From the NCBI GenBank assembly GCA_001316125.1, contig BBCS01000009.1, positions 1 through 64,000 of the forward strand: a stretch of 64,000 nucleotides of DNA. Direction: 5' to 3'. This DNA is from Vulcanisaeta distributa JCM 11213. Lineage in GTDB: Archaea > Thermoproteota > Thermoprotei > Thermoproteales > Thermocladiaceae. Below are positions 19,905-29,331 of the stretch, in pieces. A program made the position numbers and the translations under genes. The notes under the pieces are model-generated. The model made no database searches. It worked only from the letters and a program-made list of their open reading frames with translations, and had not been told where the DNA came from. Position 1 is the first letter of the stretch. Each line of letters opens with the position of its first letter.

Positions 19905-20090
19905 GTGAAATCCCTTGAGGAAGTATTGAACATTCTATTCCAGGAATATGGATCACTAATACTCACGGTAATTTCAGTGATACTCTCGATTATCACCATC
20001 TCATTATATGTAGAGTTGTTAAGGAATAATATAGGGCTTATTCGAGAGCTTAATTCAATTATTCAATGGATCAACTCGGTGATTAAATGA
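19905..20090 (+). CDS. Small single-pass membrane protein
   Basis: 61 residues: a short amphipathic lead, one hydrophobic helix (LILTVISVILSIITISLYV) and a polar helical tail. Its TGA overlaps the ATG of the next small gene (ATGA), so the two are translationally coupled. It is the first of four consecutive small membrane-anchored proteins up to 21341. No family recognised. Confidence 0.55.
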   Translation: MKSLEEVLNILFQEYGSLILTVISVILSIITISLYVELLRNNIGLIRELNSIIQWINSVIK

Positions 20091-20248
20091 TTAGGTACCT
20101 ACTCACAGCGATATTAATGGTGATCATATTCATGATGATCATAGTCATCGAGAGCTTCCTACTAAAAGTACTTTACTTAGCGGATTCCGTGAGTGATTAT
20201 GCCATGGTGATAATCAATGGCTCTCGCAGACTCCTTAATATTCCCTGA
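20087..20248 (+). CDS. Tiny single-pass membrane protein
   Basis: 54 residues, MIRYLLTAILMVIIFMMIIVIESFL at the N-terminus, then a short polar part. It begins on the ATGA overlap with the preceding gene and overlaps the next start by 32 bp, so it belongs to the same unit. The N-terminal placement of the helix resembles a pseudopilin or a small secretion-complex anchor, but nothing more specific can be seen. Confidence 0.5.
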   Translation: MIRYLLTAILMVIIFMMIIVIESFLLKVLYLADSVSDYAMVIINGSRRLLNIP

Positions 20249-20525
20249 CCTACTGGCTTCAATTACCCTAGTAATCGTAATACTCATACTCACGATATAC
20301 TTAACAAACCTCCTGTTGAGGCTATCAATAATTGATTATAAAGCGTCCGTTGGAACTTACCTATTCATTGAGTGCCAACTGGGTAATTTCACGGGCAGTA
20401 TTAAATTAAACCATGTTGTAATAATGGATGAGGTAACGACCAAGAATTACCTAATTCTATGCCCAAGGATTACGATTAATGATTCCAGGTTGGAGGTTAA
20501 TGTATACGTTGCTTACGCTAGGTGA
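20217..20525 (+). CDS. Membrane-anchored hypothetical protein
   Basis: 102 residues: an N-terminal hydrophobic helix (LLASITLVIVILILTIYLTNLLL) and an external beta-rich domain of about 65 residues with two cysteines (FIECQ and LILCPR) that could form a disulfide. It is the third of the four-gene membrane cluster. The layout (N-terminal helix, small beta head) is that of minor pilins, which is inference only. Confidence 0.55.
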   Translation: MALADSLIFPDLLASITLVIVILILTIYLTNLLLRLSIIDYKASVGTYLFIECQLGNFTGSIKLNHVVIMDEVTTKNYLILCPRITINDSRLEVNVYVAYAR

Positions 20526-20531
20526 TTGTGA

Positions 20532-21341
20532 GTGATTTACAAGTCATTATTACCCATAATCATAGTATTGCTGGTAATGATTACACTGACCACATACTTA
20601 ATAAGCTACGTGAGCAGTGAGGCGTCTAAGGCGTTAACCCTCGAGAACGCCTATTTACTGTCAGTTAATGTCATTAGGCAGTTAAACAATACATTGCTAT
20701 TTATGTTAGGGAACGATGCATGCCTAGTTATTACGAATCCTATAAACTACTCATGCAATGCTATTGCCAATAACCTGACTGGAACCTTAAATGAGGTTCT
20801 CAGCACCATTAGTAATAGGACTGGGGGGGGTATTGTGAGGTATAGGGTAGTTGATTATGAGGTTTATGGTGAGGGTAATGCTACCGTTTATCGCGCAGTT
20901 ATTCAAGTAATTACGCAATCTGGCGATATTGAGGGTGTTGTCGCTGTCATATATCCATTCAATTTATGTTATTACTCCCAGGTAATTAATAACGTCATCC
21001 ATAGTTTAGATGAAAATGTAACGATTCACGCTAATAACTTAACCGAGGCTATACAGGACATAAATGGTTATTTAGTGAGTAAGGTAGGTGGTGATCATTA
21101 CGGCATAAATATAACGCTTAGATACATTGGTGTTTTTAGAATGATTGAACGAACACACAATTACACGGTTTATTGGGGGACCATAGACTATGTATTACTT
21201 GCATCACCTGGATGGAGTGCATGCAATGGTGGCTTGAAATTTAGCGGTAGCTTTTACGTTACGGTATTAATTAATACATATGTAAATAATACGTATTACT
21301 TTACAGTTAATGGTGTGGTTAATAGTGATAGGTCAGGTTAG
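20532..21341 (+). CDS. Membrane-anchored extracellular protein
   Basis: 269 residues from GTG at 20532. An N-terminal membrane helix (LLPIIIVLLVMITLTTYLISYV) is followed by a large external domain rich in Asn, Thr, Val and Tyr with many NxT/NxS sequons and four or five cysteines. That is the composition of archaeal surface glycoproteins. It closes the four-gene membrane cluster. TGGGI near 20823 sits on a G8 run and probably has one Gly too many. Function unknown. Confidence 0.6.
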   Translation: MIYKSLLPIIIVLLVMITLTTYLISYVSSEASKALTLENAYLLSVNVIRQLNNTLLFMLGNDACLVITNPINYSCNAIANNLTGTLNEVLSTISNRTGGGIVRYRVVDYEVYGEGNATVYRAVIQVITQSGDIEGVVAVIYPFNLCYYSQVINNVIHSLDENVTIHANNLTEAIQDINGYLVSKVGGDHYGINITLRYIGVFRMIERTHNYTVYWGTIDYVLLASPGWSACNGGLKFSGSFYVTVLINTYVNNTYYFTVNGVVNSDRSG

Positions 21342-21384
21342 TTTTAGTTTAATGCATTTAAATGATTTAAAATGAGACATCACT

Positions 21385-22430
21385 GTGCTTGATGAGGTTA
21401 TAGGATTTAATGTAAGGAGCATCTTAGTGATCGGTATTGGTGGTGGAGGTGACGTTGTTGGCTCAACAATAACCTATAGCCTCGCCATTAACGAGGGTAA
21501 GGAGGCAATATTGGGCGCAGTTCTTTGGGAGAGATACGTGAATGACATTGTGCCAGGACCCATTAGGATACAGGAGCTTAAGAACGCCAATGCCCTTGGT
21601 GATTATTTAGCCATTGTTAATGGGGACACCTACGCAGTTAGGGAGGGTAGGCACGTCATTCCCCCCCAAATAGCCAATGTATTAAGCGTTATTAAGGATG
21701 ATGGACTAGGAATAAGTATTGCTGGTTCCGTAAGTAGTGTCGCTAAGGAGCTTAGTGATTACGTGAGTAAGTACGGCATTGATGCGGTAATAGGAATTGA
21801 TGTTGGTGGTGACGTTCTAGCCCTGGGCAATGAGGATGGGCTTTACAGCCCACTTGCCGATAGTTACTCAGCGGCTATTTTAAGTAGGGTTCAGGATACG
21901 ACCAATGTACGGTAATACTTGGCGTTGCAGGACCGGGTGTGGATGGAGAGTTAGATAGGGATTACGTGTTAATGAGAATAAGCAGCTAGCTGGTAAGGGC
22001 GCATTCCTAGGCGCATATGGCCTACGCGAAATGACTTAATGATACTTGAGGACATACTTAGTAAGGCAATAACCGAGGCCAGCGGCTTGGTGTTTAAGGC
22101 CGCGAGGGTCATCACGGTAATGTGGGTATAAGGGGTAGCACCAGGTACGTGAGGCTTGATGTATCATCATCAATAACGTATTACCTAGACCTTAAGAAAG
22201 CAATAAGTGATTTACCGTTAGCCAACTTAATAATTAATGCGAAGGATCCCTGGGACGCAATGAGGATATTAAATAGCAGGGGGGGTGTAATGACTGAGCT
22301 TAATTTTGAGGAGGAGGTCTATAGGTATTACAGGGCTAAGTCTAGAATACCAAGCCCCGAAGAGGCTTACTCAATGATTAAGGAGATAAAGAGCAAATTG
22401 AGGGCGCAGGTCCAATTAATGAATAGGTGA
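21385..22430 (+). CDS. DUF1152 family protein, frameshifted
   Basis: About 345 residues. The start VRSILVIGIGGGGDVVGSTITYSLA is a glycine-rich nucleotide-binding-like loop. GTDAVIGIDVGGDVLALGNEDGLYSPLAD and AVAGPGVDGEL-type segments follow, then a helical C-terminal half. These are DUF1152 features as I know them; the family is archaeal and uncharacterised. At least two indels lie between 21890 and 22120, where the text reads GVAGPGVDGELDRDYVLMRI in one frame and AKGAFLGAYGLREM in another. MLDEV at 21385 uses a GTG start. Confidence 0.7.
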
Positions 22431-22518
22431 TCCGCCTGGCAGCATTCATCATCAGTAGATTCAGATAAGGGCGTGCTCTTCATGATGTTAATTTAATGAT
22501 TACCTAGCAATTTAAGCC

Positions 22519-22970
22519 TTAATCGCCAGCCTCCTCATAGAATAATGCATAGTCCTTCTCGGCCTCACGAAGTAGTTGAAGTTGTGATATTCTTTCCTCG
22601 GCCTTCCTGTACATGTTTGCGAACTCTATAATCCTCGTTGCCACGTCATCAGCCCTATTAAACGTCACTGAATTATACAGGAGTTTCTTCCTGTCGTTAC
22701 CCTTAACACTCACTACGTAACCCTCCACAACGCCTGACGTTGGTATTCTACCCAATTCACCGCCCTCACCCCCCCTTATTAGGAAGACGTAACCTTACGG
22801 GAACCATCGTTAAACGTCAACCTAACGAGGACAAGCGCTATGTGGAATTCCCTGAGAATGTTCGTGATCACGTCTCTATACCTCTCATACTCACGAACGT
22901 AGGGTAATCTCTCAATGAGCGTTAAATCATCCCTATTAAGGTCATTAAGGAGCTCATTTAACATATCCAT
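22519..22970 (-). CDS. Hypothetical protein, frameshifted
   Basis: Two abutting frames form one protein of about 150 residues: MDMLNELLNDLNRDDLTLIERLPYVREYERYRDVI at the N-terminus and GVVEGYVVSVKGNDRKKLLYNSVTF followed by a long charged helix at the C-terminus. A lost T near 22785 explains the break, with a G7/C7 run at 22769-22775 inside the joined loop. The C-terminal helix (ANMYRKAEERISQLQLLREAEKDYALF) is a likely coiled coil. Function unknown. Confidence 0.55.
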
Positions 22971-23098
22971 AACACCCCCTGCCAGTACTTATTACCTCCA
23001 TCACATGGCGCACCGCTCAGCTAAAAATAAGCATTACCCAACTCTCCGAGTTTAATCCCTAGGTAAGGTATATTTAGTGGTGTAACTACGATGATTAG

Positions 23099-23422
23099 AT
23101 GAGCGGACTGGATAAAAGGGTTTACGAATTACATAGTAGGGTGATGAGTGAGTTCATGGGTGGTAGGTGCTATGATGTTGATGAGACCCTAGTCATTAAT
23201 TGCATAAGGAATGCGTTAACAGATATTGGGCTAAGCGTTAATGATGTAGTTCTTTTCGATATAGACGGTAATGTAACCAATGAAATTAGCAATGCTAAGT
23301 ACGTGAGGGTTACGACAACGAGTAACTATGTTAATGGTGAGCAAATATTCACCTTCGCATTAATTAAATTGAGGAATAAGTATAGGGTTCTCTATCTCCA
23401 ATCAGCGGTGAAGGAGGGTTAG
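23099..23422 (+). CDS. Hypothetical protein
   Basis: 107 residues, intact frame, ATG at 23099. It has an N-terminal helix with two cysteines (RCYDVDETLVINC), then an alpha/beta body (DVVLFDIDGNVTNE, YVRVTTTSNYVNGEQIFTFALIKLRNKYRVLYLQ). The DIDGN string is not a HAD motif in context. No membrane segment. A TATA-like GGTATATTTAG lies about 30 bp upstream. Function unknown. Confidence 0.6.
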   Translation: MSGLDKRVYELHSRVMSEFMGGRCYDVDETLVINCIRNALTDIGLSVNDVVLFDIDGNVTNEISNAKYVRVTTTSNYVNGEQIFTFALIKLRNKYRVLYLQSAVKEG

Positions 23423-23485
23423 AATAAAAATTTAGGATAAAAATAAGGGTTTTACTGAGGGTTTCCTTCTATTTTGATTAGAGGG

Positions 23486-24466
23486 TTACGGCAAAGACTC
23501 GGCGATCCTATCAAGCATTTGTATTCTCTTTGCAGGGTGTGGATGTGTCATGAATAACTCCTCCCAAATCGATGGCTTATAATGCTCCAATACTCTATTA
23601 AGTCATCAACATTACTCTCAATATACTCAGTGCTAACTGGTGGTGCGAAGAAGAACATCCTCAATGTACCATTCGTAGTCCTCTTCACAACGTTTGGGTC
23701 CATGTAAAGCGTTATCTTCGCAAGCGCCCTCTGTAGGTTACGGGCACCGTTCTCGACAGTTAACGCACCATTAATATCTGCGTAGGCCTCCCTCAACCTA
23801 TTTATGTATAGTACGAATAGTTGGAATAGAAAGCTAACGGCAATTAGCGCCAAACCTATTAGGAGTAGTAAGCCACCGCCGTTGTTCCTACTCTCGGACC
23901 AACCTCCCCCCCACCAACCACCCCCCCACCAAAGTGACCAACCAAGCCAGTAAATGACTGTGGGCAGTAGGCCAACGGCCATCAGCACCTCCACATCCCT
24001 ATGCCTGAGGTGTCCAATCTCATGGCCAAGAACAGCCTTTAACTCGCTGGGCTTCAATATCTTTAGTAGGGGGGGTAGTGTTATTGCAACCCTCTTACCG
24101 GCTATTGGGCTTCCATAGGCGAAGGCATTTGGGAATGGTACATCGGCTATGTAGACCTTGGGCACGTCCTTAAAGCCATTAGCCTCGCAACGTCAGCAAC
24201 CATTTCATAGACCCAGCCGTAGGTTGGATCGTCAGGCTTAACCTCATGAGCCTATACATGGCGTTGATTAGGAATGGGCCGATTAACCACTGGAACAGCG
24301 TTAGGAAAAATGCCATGAGAACTAAACTAGTGACAAGTGTGACGCCGCTTATTGGGCCGTATAACCACGTCATGATGCCGTACGTAAACGCGGCGCCTAA
24401 TAGTAATATCGCTATTATTGCGAGTGCCATCTTTAACCTGAACACCAGTAGTGCTTGTTCATACAA
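23486..24466 (-). CDS. htpX: HtpX-like M48 membrane metalloprotease, frameshifted
   Basis: Two N-terminal membrane helices ([22 protein letters not shown] and [21 protein letters not shown]) precede [17 protein letters not shown], the zinc motif [10 protein letters not shown], two more helices around a Trp/Gly loop, and [10 protein letters not shown] with the third zinc ligand. HtpX degrades misfolded membrane proteins. Frames break near 24172 and near 23600; after correction the C-terminus is [26 protein letters not shown]. The TTG start at 24466 is uncertain. The Gly-rich [11 protein letters not shown] loop contains two C7 runs and is probably overlong. Confidence 0.85.
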
Positions 24467-24512
24467 GGGGGGGCAGAAACCACGGTATTAATTTTAAACC
24501 TAACTCACGAAC

Positions 24513-25212
24513 TCACACAGACCCAATTATAAACCTAGCATCAGCCGCGTAAGCGCCCTTACCCCTCTCAAGCACAATGACTGGGTTTAGGTCTGCCTCA
24601 ACGATGTTTGGATTATCAGATAGGAGCTCTGAGAACTTCGTTATTATGTAGATAACGGCTTCCTCATCCCTCACGGGCATGTTTCTATAACCATTAAAGA
24701 GTCTATAGCCCTTTATCTCCCTAACCATTGCCCTGGCATCCTCCTCTGTGATAGGCACGATCCTGAAACTCACGTCTTGCAGCACCTCAACCATTACACC
24801 GCCAAGGCCAAAGGCTATTACATGACCAAAGATTGGGTCCTTAGTTGCGCCAATTATTGTCTCTAATCCCTCGGGCACCATCCTCTGCACTAGGAAGCCG
24901 CTTATCCTGGCGTATGGGGGCTTTTTCCTTAATGTTACTCCTAATTCTCTCGCAGGCGCTCCTGAGCTCATCATCATTACTTATATTTAGTATTACACCA
25001 CCAACGTCCGACTTATGAATAATGTCTGGCGAGACAACCTTTAACACCACTGGATAGCCTATGTCCTTAACAACCTTCAAAGCCTCATTGACGTCCTGAA
25101 TTAACGCAAAGTCGGGGACTGGTATATTATACTGCCTAAGTAGCTCGAAGGACTCATGCTCAAGCAATTTATACCTACCCTCCTCAAGCGCCTTCGCAAT
25201 TATCGGGTTCAT
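24513..25212 (-). CDS. acdB: Acyl-CoA synthetase (ADP-forming) beta subunit, frameshifted
   Basis: An ATP-grasp protein of about 230 residues. It has MNPIIAKALEEGRYKLLEHESFELLRQYNIPVPDF, VVLKVVSPDIIHKSDVGGV (nucleotide contact), then after a shift near 24880 FLVQRMVPEGLETIIGATKDPIFGHVIAFGLGGVMVEVL and EADLNPVIV. With the alpha subunit it converts acyl-CoA, ADP and phosphate to acid, CoA and ATP, the main substrate-level ATP step of many archaea. It starts 8 bp beyond the alpha stop, so the pair is one operon. ATG 25212 is chosen for its alignment with known beta starts. Confidence 0.88.
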
Positions 25213-25220
25213 ACCCCCCC

Positions 25221-26693
25221 TCACCACCATTCCTTGGCTACACCCTTTATTTTTGAATATTCATATAACGCCCACAACGCTTAGCAGCCCTGTGCGGTGC
25301 GTGGTAAACAGGTATTCCATTCTCCTCCAGGTAACTCTCAAACTTAGCCACGTACTCGTTACCGCCAAAGCTAACGACAACTATCGCTTATTAAATCTCT
25401 TAGCCTCGATTATGTAATTGCCCAGGTTCGCCGTTAGGCCTGGTATCTGCATTAAGGCTATTATTAACGCCATATCGACATAGCTCGTTGGTAGTACAGT
25501 GTCTAGGACGAACTTGTACATGGCGTCCGTGGCACTACCCGTCAAGTCAATCGGGTTACGGGTAACGGCTAAAGGAGGTAGTTGCTTCCTCAGTATTTCC
25601 TGAAGGCTTTCGGATAGTTCAAGAACCTGTAGTCCACGCATGTCCAGGGCATCCACGGATTGAATCCCCCCCATACCACCACTATCGGTTATAACCAACA
25701 CCCTGTTACCCCTGGGTAGTGGTTGTGTGGCCAGTGCCTTGGCCATGTCGAAGGCATCCGTCAGATTATCTGCCTCAATGACATTGGCCTGCCTTAGCAT
25801 TGCCCTGTAAATCTCGTAATTACCTGCCAGAGCAGCCGTGTGAGACTTAACAGCGCCTGTTGCCGCCTTAGTCCTACCAGCCTTATAAACTACTATTGGC
25901 TTAACACTGGACACCTCCTTCATGACCTCGAGCAATTTCTTCCCCCTCTCCAGGGTACTTCAATCCCTCCATGTACATAACAATGACCTTGACCCTACCA
26001 TCCTGGCAAAGTACTCAAGAAGCTCTGCCTCATTAATATCGAGCTTATTTCCATAGTTTACAGCTAACCCAACGCCTATATTTCTCCTGGCTGCCCAATC
26101 AAGGATTGCACCAGCACAGCACCACTTTGGCTAATTAAGGCTACGGGACCGGGTTTGGGCCTGCCCATCCTATCCTCGGGAAGAAAGAATGTGTCTAGGC
26201 CATTAAAGGCATTGTAAACGCCAATGCAGTTGGGACCAAGCACTCTAATGCGGTTTTGAACAACCTTCCTCAACTCCTCCTCAAGCTTAGCGCCCTCCTC
26301 ACCAACTTCACTGAAACCACCGCTGATTATTATCGTGACCTTAGCACCCTTTCTGGCGCACTCATCCGCGACCTTAGGAACAGCCGGCGCCGGAACAACG
26401 ATGACCGCTAAGTCAATATTGTCCTGAATATCGAGTATTGACTTATAGTACTTAACGCCATTGACCTCATCATACTTGGGATTGACTAGGTAAACTTTAC
26501 CCTTAAATTTAGTGAGTAGGTTTTTCGTGATGACACCGCCGACACTGTTCTCCCTAGGTGTGGCCCCCCCGATTATCGCGACGGACCTTGGATTAAACAA
26601 TAAATCGAGTGGTGACGTGATTGTTAATGATGCTTCAGAGACCGCCTTAGCCTCCTGCGGTTGCTGTTTTTGCTCCTCCATAGAAATCGACAC
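25221..26693 (-). CDS. acdA: Acyl-CoA synthetase (ADP-forming) alpha subunit, frameshifted
   Basis: About 480 residues. It has the CoA-binding Rossmann domain (LLFNPRSVAIIGGATPRENSVG, VYLVNPKYDEVNGVKYY), GPNCIGVYN, the ligase domain with ISQSGAV, the phosphohistidine region GAVKSHTAALAGNYEIY, VLVITDSGGMGGIQSVDAL and NPIDLTGSA. Frames break near 26090, 25950 and 25380, where homopolymers are short; the corrected tail ends AKALWALYEYSKIKGVAKEWW. GGMGGI (25668) and IIGGATPR (26566) have an extra Gly on C7 runs. It works with the beta subunit just downstream. Confidence 0.88.
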
Positions 26694-26850
26694 TCATCTC
26701 AACCTATTCTTAAAAAACCTTTCTAAATGAATAAATAGTCTATGTATTTTTATAGATTATACCTGTTGAAAGAAATTTTCTCAAAAAATACTGAAGATAT
26801 TATGGAAAAAATATTATATACCTTATGGAAAGGATAACTAGCAGATTAAA

Positions 26851-26859
26851 CTTAAAAGG
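26851..26859 (+). promoter_or_regulatory. TATA box of the class III aminotransferase
   Basis: CTTAAAAGG lies about 22-30 bp before the ATG at 26881, in a very AT-rich 190-bp gap that separates it from the divergent acdA gene. Confidence 0.5.
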
Positions 26860-26880
26860 AGCGAGCATTTAATTAACTTA

Positions 26881-28202
26881 ATGGGAAGGACCGAGGAAAT
26901 CCTTAAGGAGCTAGATGAATACCTAATGACGAACTTATACCCAACCCACAGGATTGTTGTTAGGGAGGCCCGCGATGTTTATGTTTATGATGTTGATGGA
27001 AATACTTACCTGGACTTCATGACCGTAGTAACCACGGCACTACTCGGTCATAACCCGCCGGGACTTGCCGACGCGATCACTGAGACTGCAAAGCGATTAA
27101 TTGCTGGCAATGGCTATAACTGGTACACGGAGGAACTACTTAATGCAGCAAAGGCCGTGTTAAGCCTATTCCCCCCCGACAGGAACATGTATAATAAGGT
27201 CCACTTCAAGCTAAGTGGCTCTGAGGGCATTGAGTTAGCGCTTAAGATTGCAAAGAGGTACACGAAGAACACGTACGTGATGTACCTAATGGGTGGTTAT
27301 CACGGTAGGACATACCTAACTGGTTCATACCATGGAATGAGGAGGAAGGAGTATGGACCATTACCGCCAGGCACGTTAATAGCGCCATTCCCATACCCGT
27401 ACAGATGCCCATTTGGTGATATGCCGCCAGAGGAGTGTGGTAAGGCTGCCGTCGAAACCATCGAGTATTACATTAATTACGTGGCCATTAAGGACGTGTG
27501 TTGCCTAGTCACTGAGCCTATACAGGGTGTTGGCGGTATCGTGGTGCCACCAATGGACTTTTTCGAAAGACTGAAGAAGGTCCTCGATACATACGGCATA
27601 TTGCTAATATTTGATGAGGTCCAGAGTGGCATGGGTAGGACCGGCACCACCTGGGCCTTCGAGCAATTCAACGTTAAGCCTGACATAGTTGTTGCGGCTA
27701 AGGGCATGACTGGTGGATTGCCAGCATCAGCCGTCGTGACTAGGAAGGAGATTGCCTCTGCAATGCAGTTGAATGATGAGCACTCGACCTTTGGAGCCTC
27801 GGCGTTAATTATGGCCGCCGTTAAGGCAACCGTTGATTACTACAACATGCATAAGGAGGAGCTGTTAAGTAATGCCAAGAGGATGGGTGAGTATGCAATG
27901 AAGAGATTGATGGAGCTTTACGATAAGCACCCACTGATTGGTGAGGTCAGGGGGTTAGGCTCATGATTGGTATTGAACTAGTTAAGAATAGGAAGACTAA
28001 GGAGCCAGCGACTAAGGAGACGAGCGACATATGCCTTAACAGGGCATTGAAGAGGGGCGTGCTATTCGTGACTAGTGGTTGGAATGGCAACGTCATTAGG
28101 TTTGCGCCGCCATTAACCGTCAAGCAGGAGCACATTGATAAGGCAATAGACGTACTTGATAAGTCACTTGGTGAGGTGGAGAGGGAGGAGAATATTAAGT
28201 AA
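26881..28202 (+). CDS. Class III aminotransferase (4-aminobutyrate type), frameshifted
   Basis: About 440 residues. It has GNTYLDFMTVVTTALLGHNPPGLADA, the KLSGSEGIELALKIAKRYT glycine-serine loop, GGYHGRTYLTGSYHG, the LLIFDEVQSGMGRTGTTWAFEQF strand with the PLP Asp, and VAAKGMTGGLP with the PLP Lys. A lost C at 27957 separates the last 80 residues; restored it reads RGLGLMIGIELVKNRKTKEP. These enzymes transfer omega-amino groups to 2-oxoglutarate or pyruvate; GABA, ornithine derivatives or other omega-amines are possible substrates. SLFPPDRN has an extra Pro on a C7 run. Confidence 0.85.
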
Positions 28203-28240
28203 AATTAGTTTATTTTCCTGTGTAAAAACTATTTTTGATT

Positions 28241-28667
28241 TTAATTCTCGTTGAGAACCCTCCTTATTTTATCAGCAATTATCTTCTTAGGCACAGCACC
28301 AATCACGAAATCCGCGGGCTCACCATCCTTAAATATTATCACAGTAGGTAGGCTCATCACATCATACTTAGCAGCAACGTCGGGCCACTCCTGAGTATTC
28401 AACCTACCAAAACCAACACACGGCATCTCCTTAGCCAGCGCCTTTAAGATCGGCTCAAGTAGAAAACACGGCGCACACCAGCGCCCAGAAATCAACAACC
28501 ACAACCCTCTTACTCCTTATGAAATCATCAAAATTATCCCCCCCACTCAACTCAACAGGCTCATTACCCACAGCCTTAGCTAACTCCCTAGCCTTCTTCT
28601 CCAATAACTTGCTCAACTCCTCATCCTCCTTATCACCCATATTACTGTTCATATTACTCGCCGCCAT
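28241..28667 (-). CDS. Thioredoxin, frameshifted
   Basis: A charged N-terminal extension (MGDKEDEELSKLLEKKARELAKAVG) precedes a thioredoxin fold: NFDDFIRSKRVVVVDFWA, then in a second frame WCAPCFLLEPILKALAKE with the CxxC site, RLNTQEWPDVAAKYDVMSLPTVIIFKDGEPADFVIGA with the cis-Pro. The break lies near 28480 between WA and WC. It reduces disulfides of cytosolic proteins. The true start may be the internal Met at about residue 11. Confidence 0.88.
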
Positions 28668-28842
28668 ACCTAAGGCGGGAAACTGCCAATTTAAAGCGTT
28701 TACTCAGTCAATAATTAGACAGGAAATACAGACTCAACACCACACTTAAACTCATAATAACCATTAAGAAACCTCCTAACACAGCACCAATAAACAATCA
28801 GGGCAAAAAACTTAAATTCTCAATAAAGCCAATCACTACGTA

Positions 28843-28925
28843 GCCCCCCCGGTGGTATAGCCCGGTCTAGTATGGCGGCCTGTCGAGCCGCAGACCCGGG
28901 TTCAAATCCGGCCGGGGGGGCGCCA
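28843..28925 (+). tRNA. tRNA-Asp (GTC) with an apparently 10-bp acceptor stem
   Basis: The anticodon arm GCGGC-CTGTCGA-GCCGC gives anticodon GTC. The T loop is TTCAAAT, and CCA is encoded. A normal acceptor stem would be GCCCCGG with CCGGGGC. Here both runs of four are seven (C 28844-28850 and G 28914-28920), making a 10-bp stem no aminoacyl-tRNA synthetase should accept. The 3' side of the T stem lacks one C (CC for CCC). No intron. A CTTAAATT promoter-like stretch lies about 30 bp upstream. Confidence 0.88.
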
Positions 28926-29208
28926 GAGCTGCATTTAATCCTTCCCAATTCATCGCCGTGGTTAATTACATTTATTGGCGGCCAGTTATGTAAGGCTTAA
29001 TATACGTGGCTGTATGATATATTATCTTATCTAGGAAATATGGTTAATTGATCATTAATAACCATTGATGAAACATTAACATAGGCTATTAATTTTTAGT
29101 AGTATTTAAATTAGTTAGTAATAAGGGCATAAAGTCTCATGACCTTAGAGTACTGCCATATGCTTTTATTCTTGTCTTTCTCCTTACAGCCATTGTATGA
29201 TTCATCTT

Positions 29209-29237
29209 GAAGTATTATTAATATTTAATAATACTTC
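29209..29237. repeat. Perfect 12-bp inverted repeat, possible operator or terminator
   Basis: GAAGTATTATTA, five bases, then its exact reverse complement TAATAATACTTC, followed by TTTCTTTAG. It sits about 62 bp upstream of the TATA box of the deacylase gene. It could be a dimeric repressor site for the scavenging block. As a terminator it would be odd, since no gene ends close upstream on the plus strand. Confidence 0.6.
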
Positions 29238-29299
29238 TTTCTTTAGTGGTAAGATACATTAATTAACTAGTACGGTTACTTTGTTTATGAAAAGAGAAC

Positions 29300-29309
29300 T
29301 TATAATATA
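29300..29309 (+). promoter_or_regulatory. TATA box of the deacylase gene
   Basis: TTATAATATA lies 23-32 bp before the ATG at 29332; a GAGGTGAT ribosome-binding sequence is 7-14 bp before that ATG. Confidence 0.55.
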
Positions 29310-29331
29310 GGGTATAGAGGTGATGTTGATT

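Larger units (their letters stand above)
28926..29331 (+). other. AT-rich intergenic region of about 400 bp
   Basis: I see no protein gene on either strand here. It contains the 3' flank of tRNA-Asp, a perfect 12-bp inverted repeat at 29209-29237, and the promoter of the downstream deacylase gene. Confidence 0.6.

Noticed and set aside
23906..23940. [11 protein letters not shown] loop of HtpX as a functional repeat
   Set aside because: Two C7 runs fall exactly here, so its length and apparent repetition are unreliable.
29048..29061. 14-mer TTGATCATTAATAA shared in reverse complement with 35142-35155 upstream of thi4, as a common operator
   Set aside because: In AT-rich DNA several 14-base matches are expected by chance across 64 kb, and the two neighbouring genes have no shared function.
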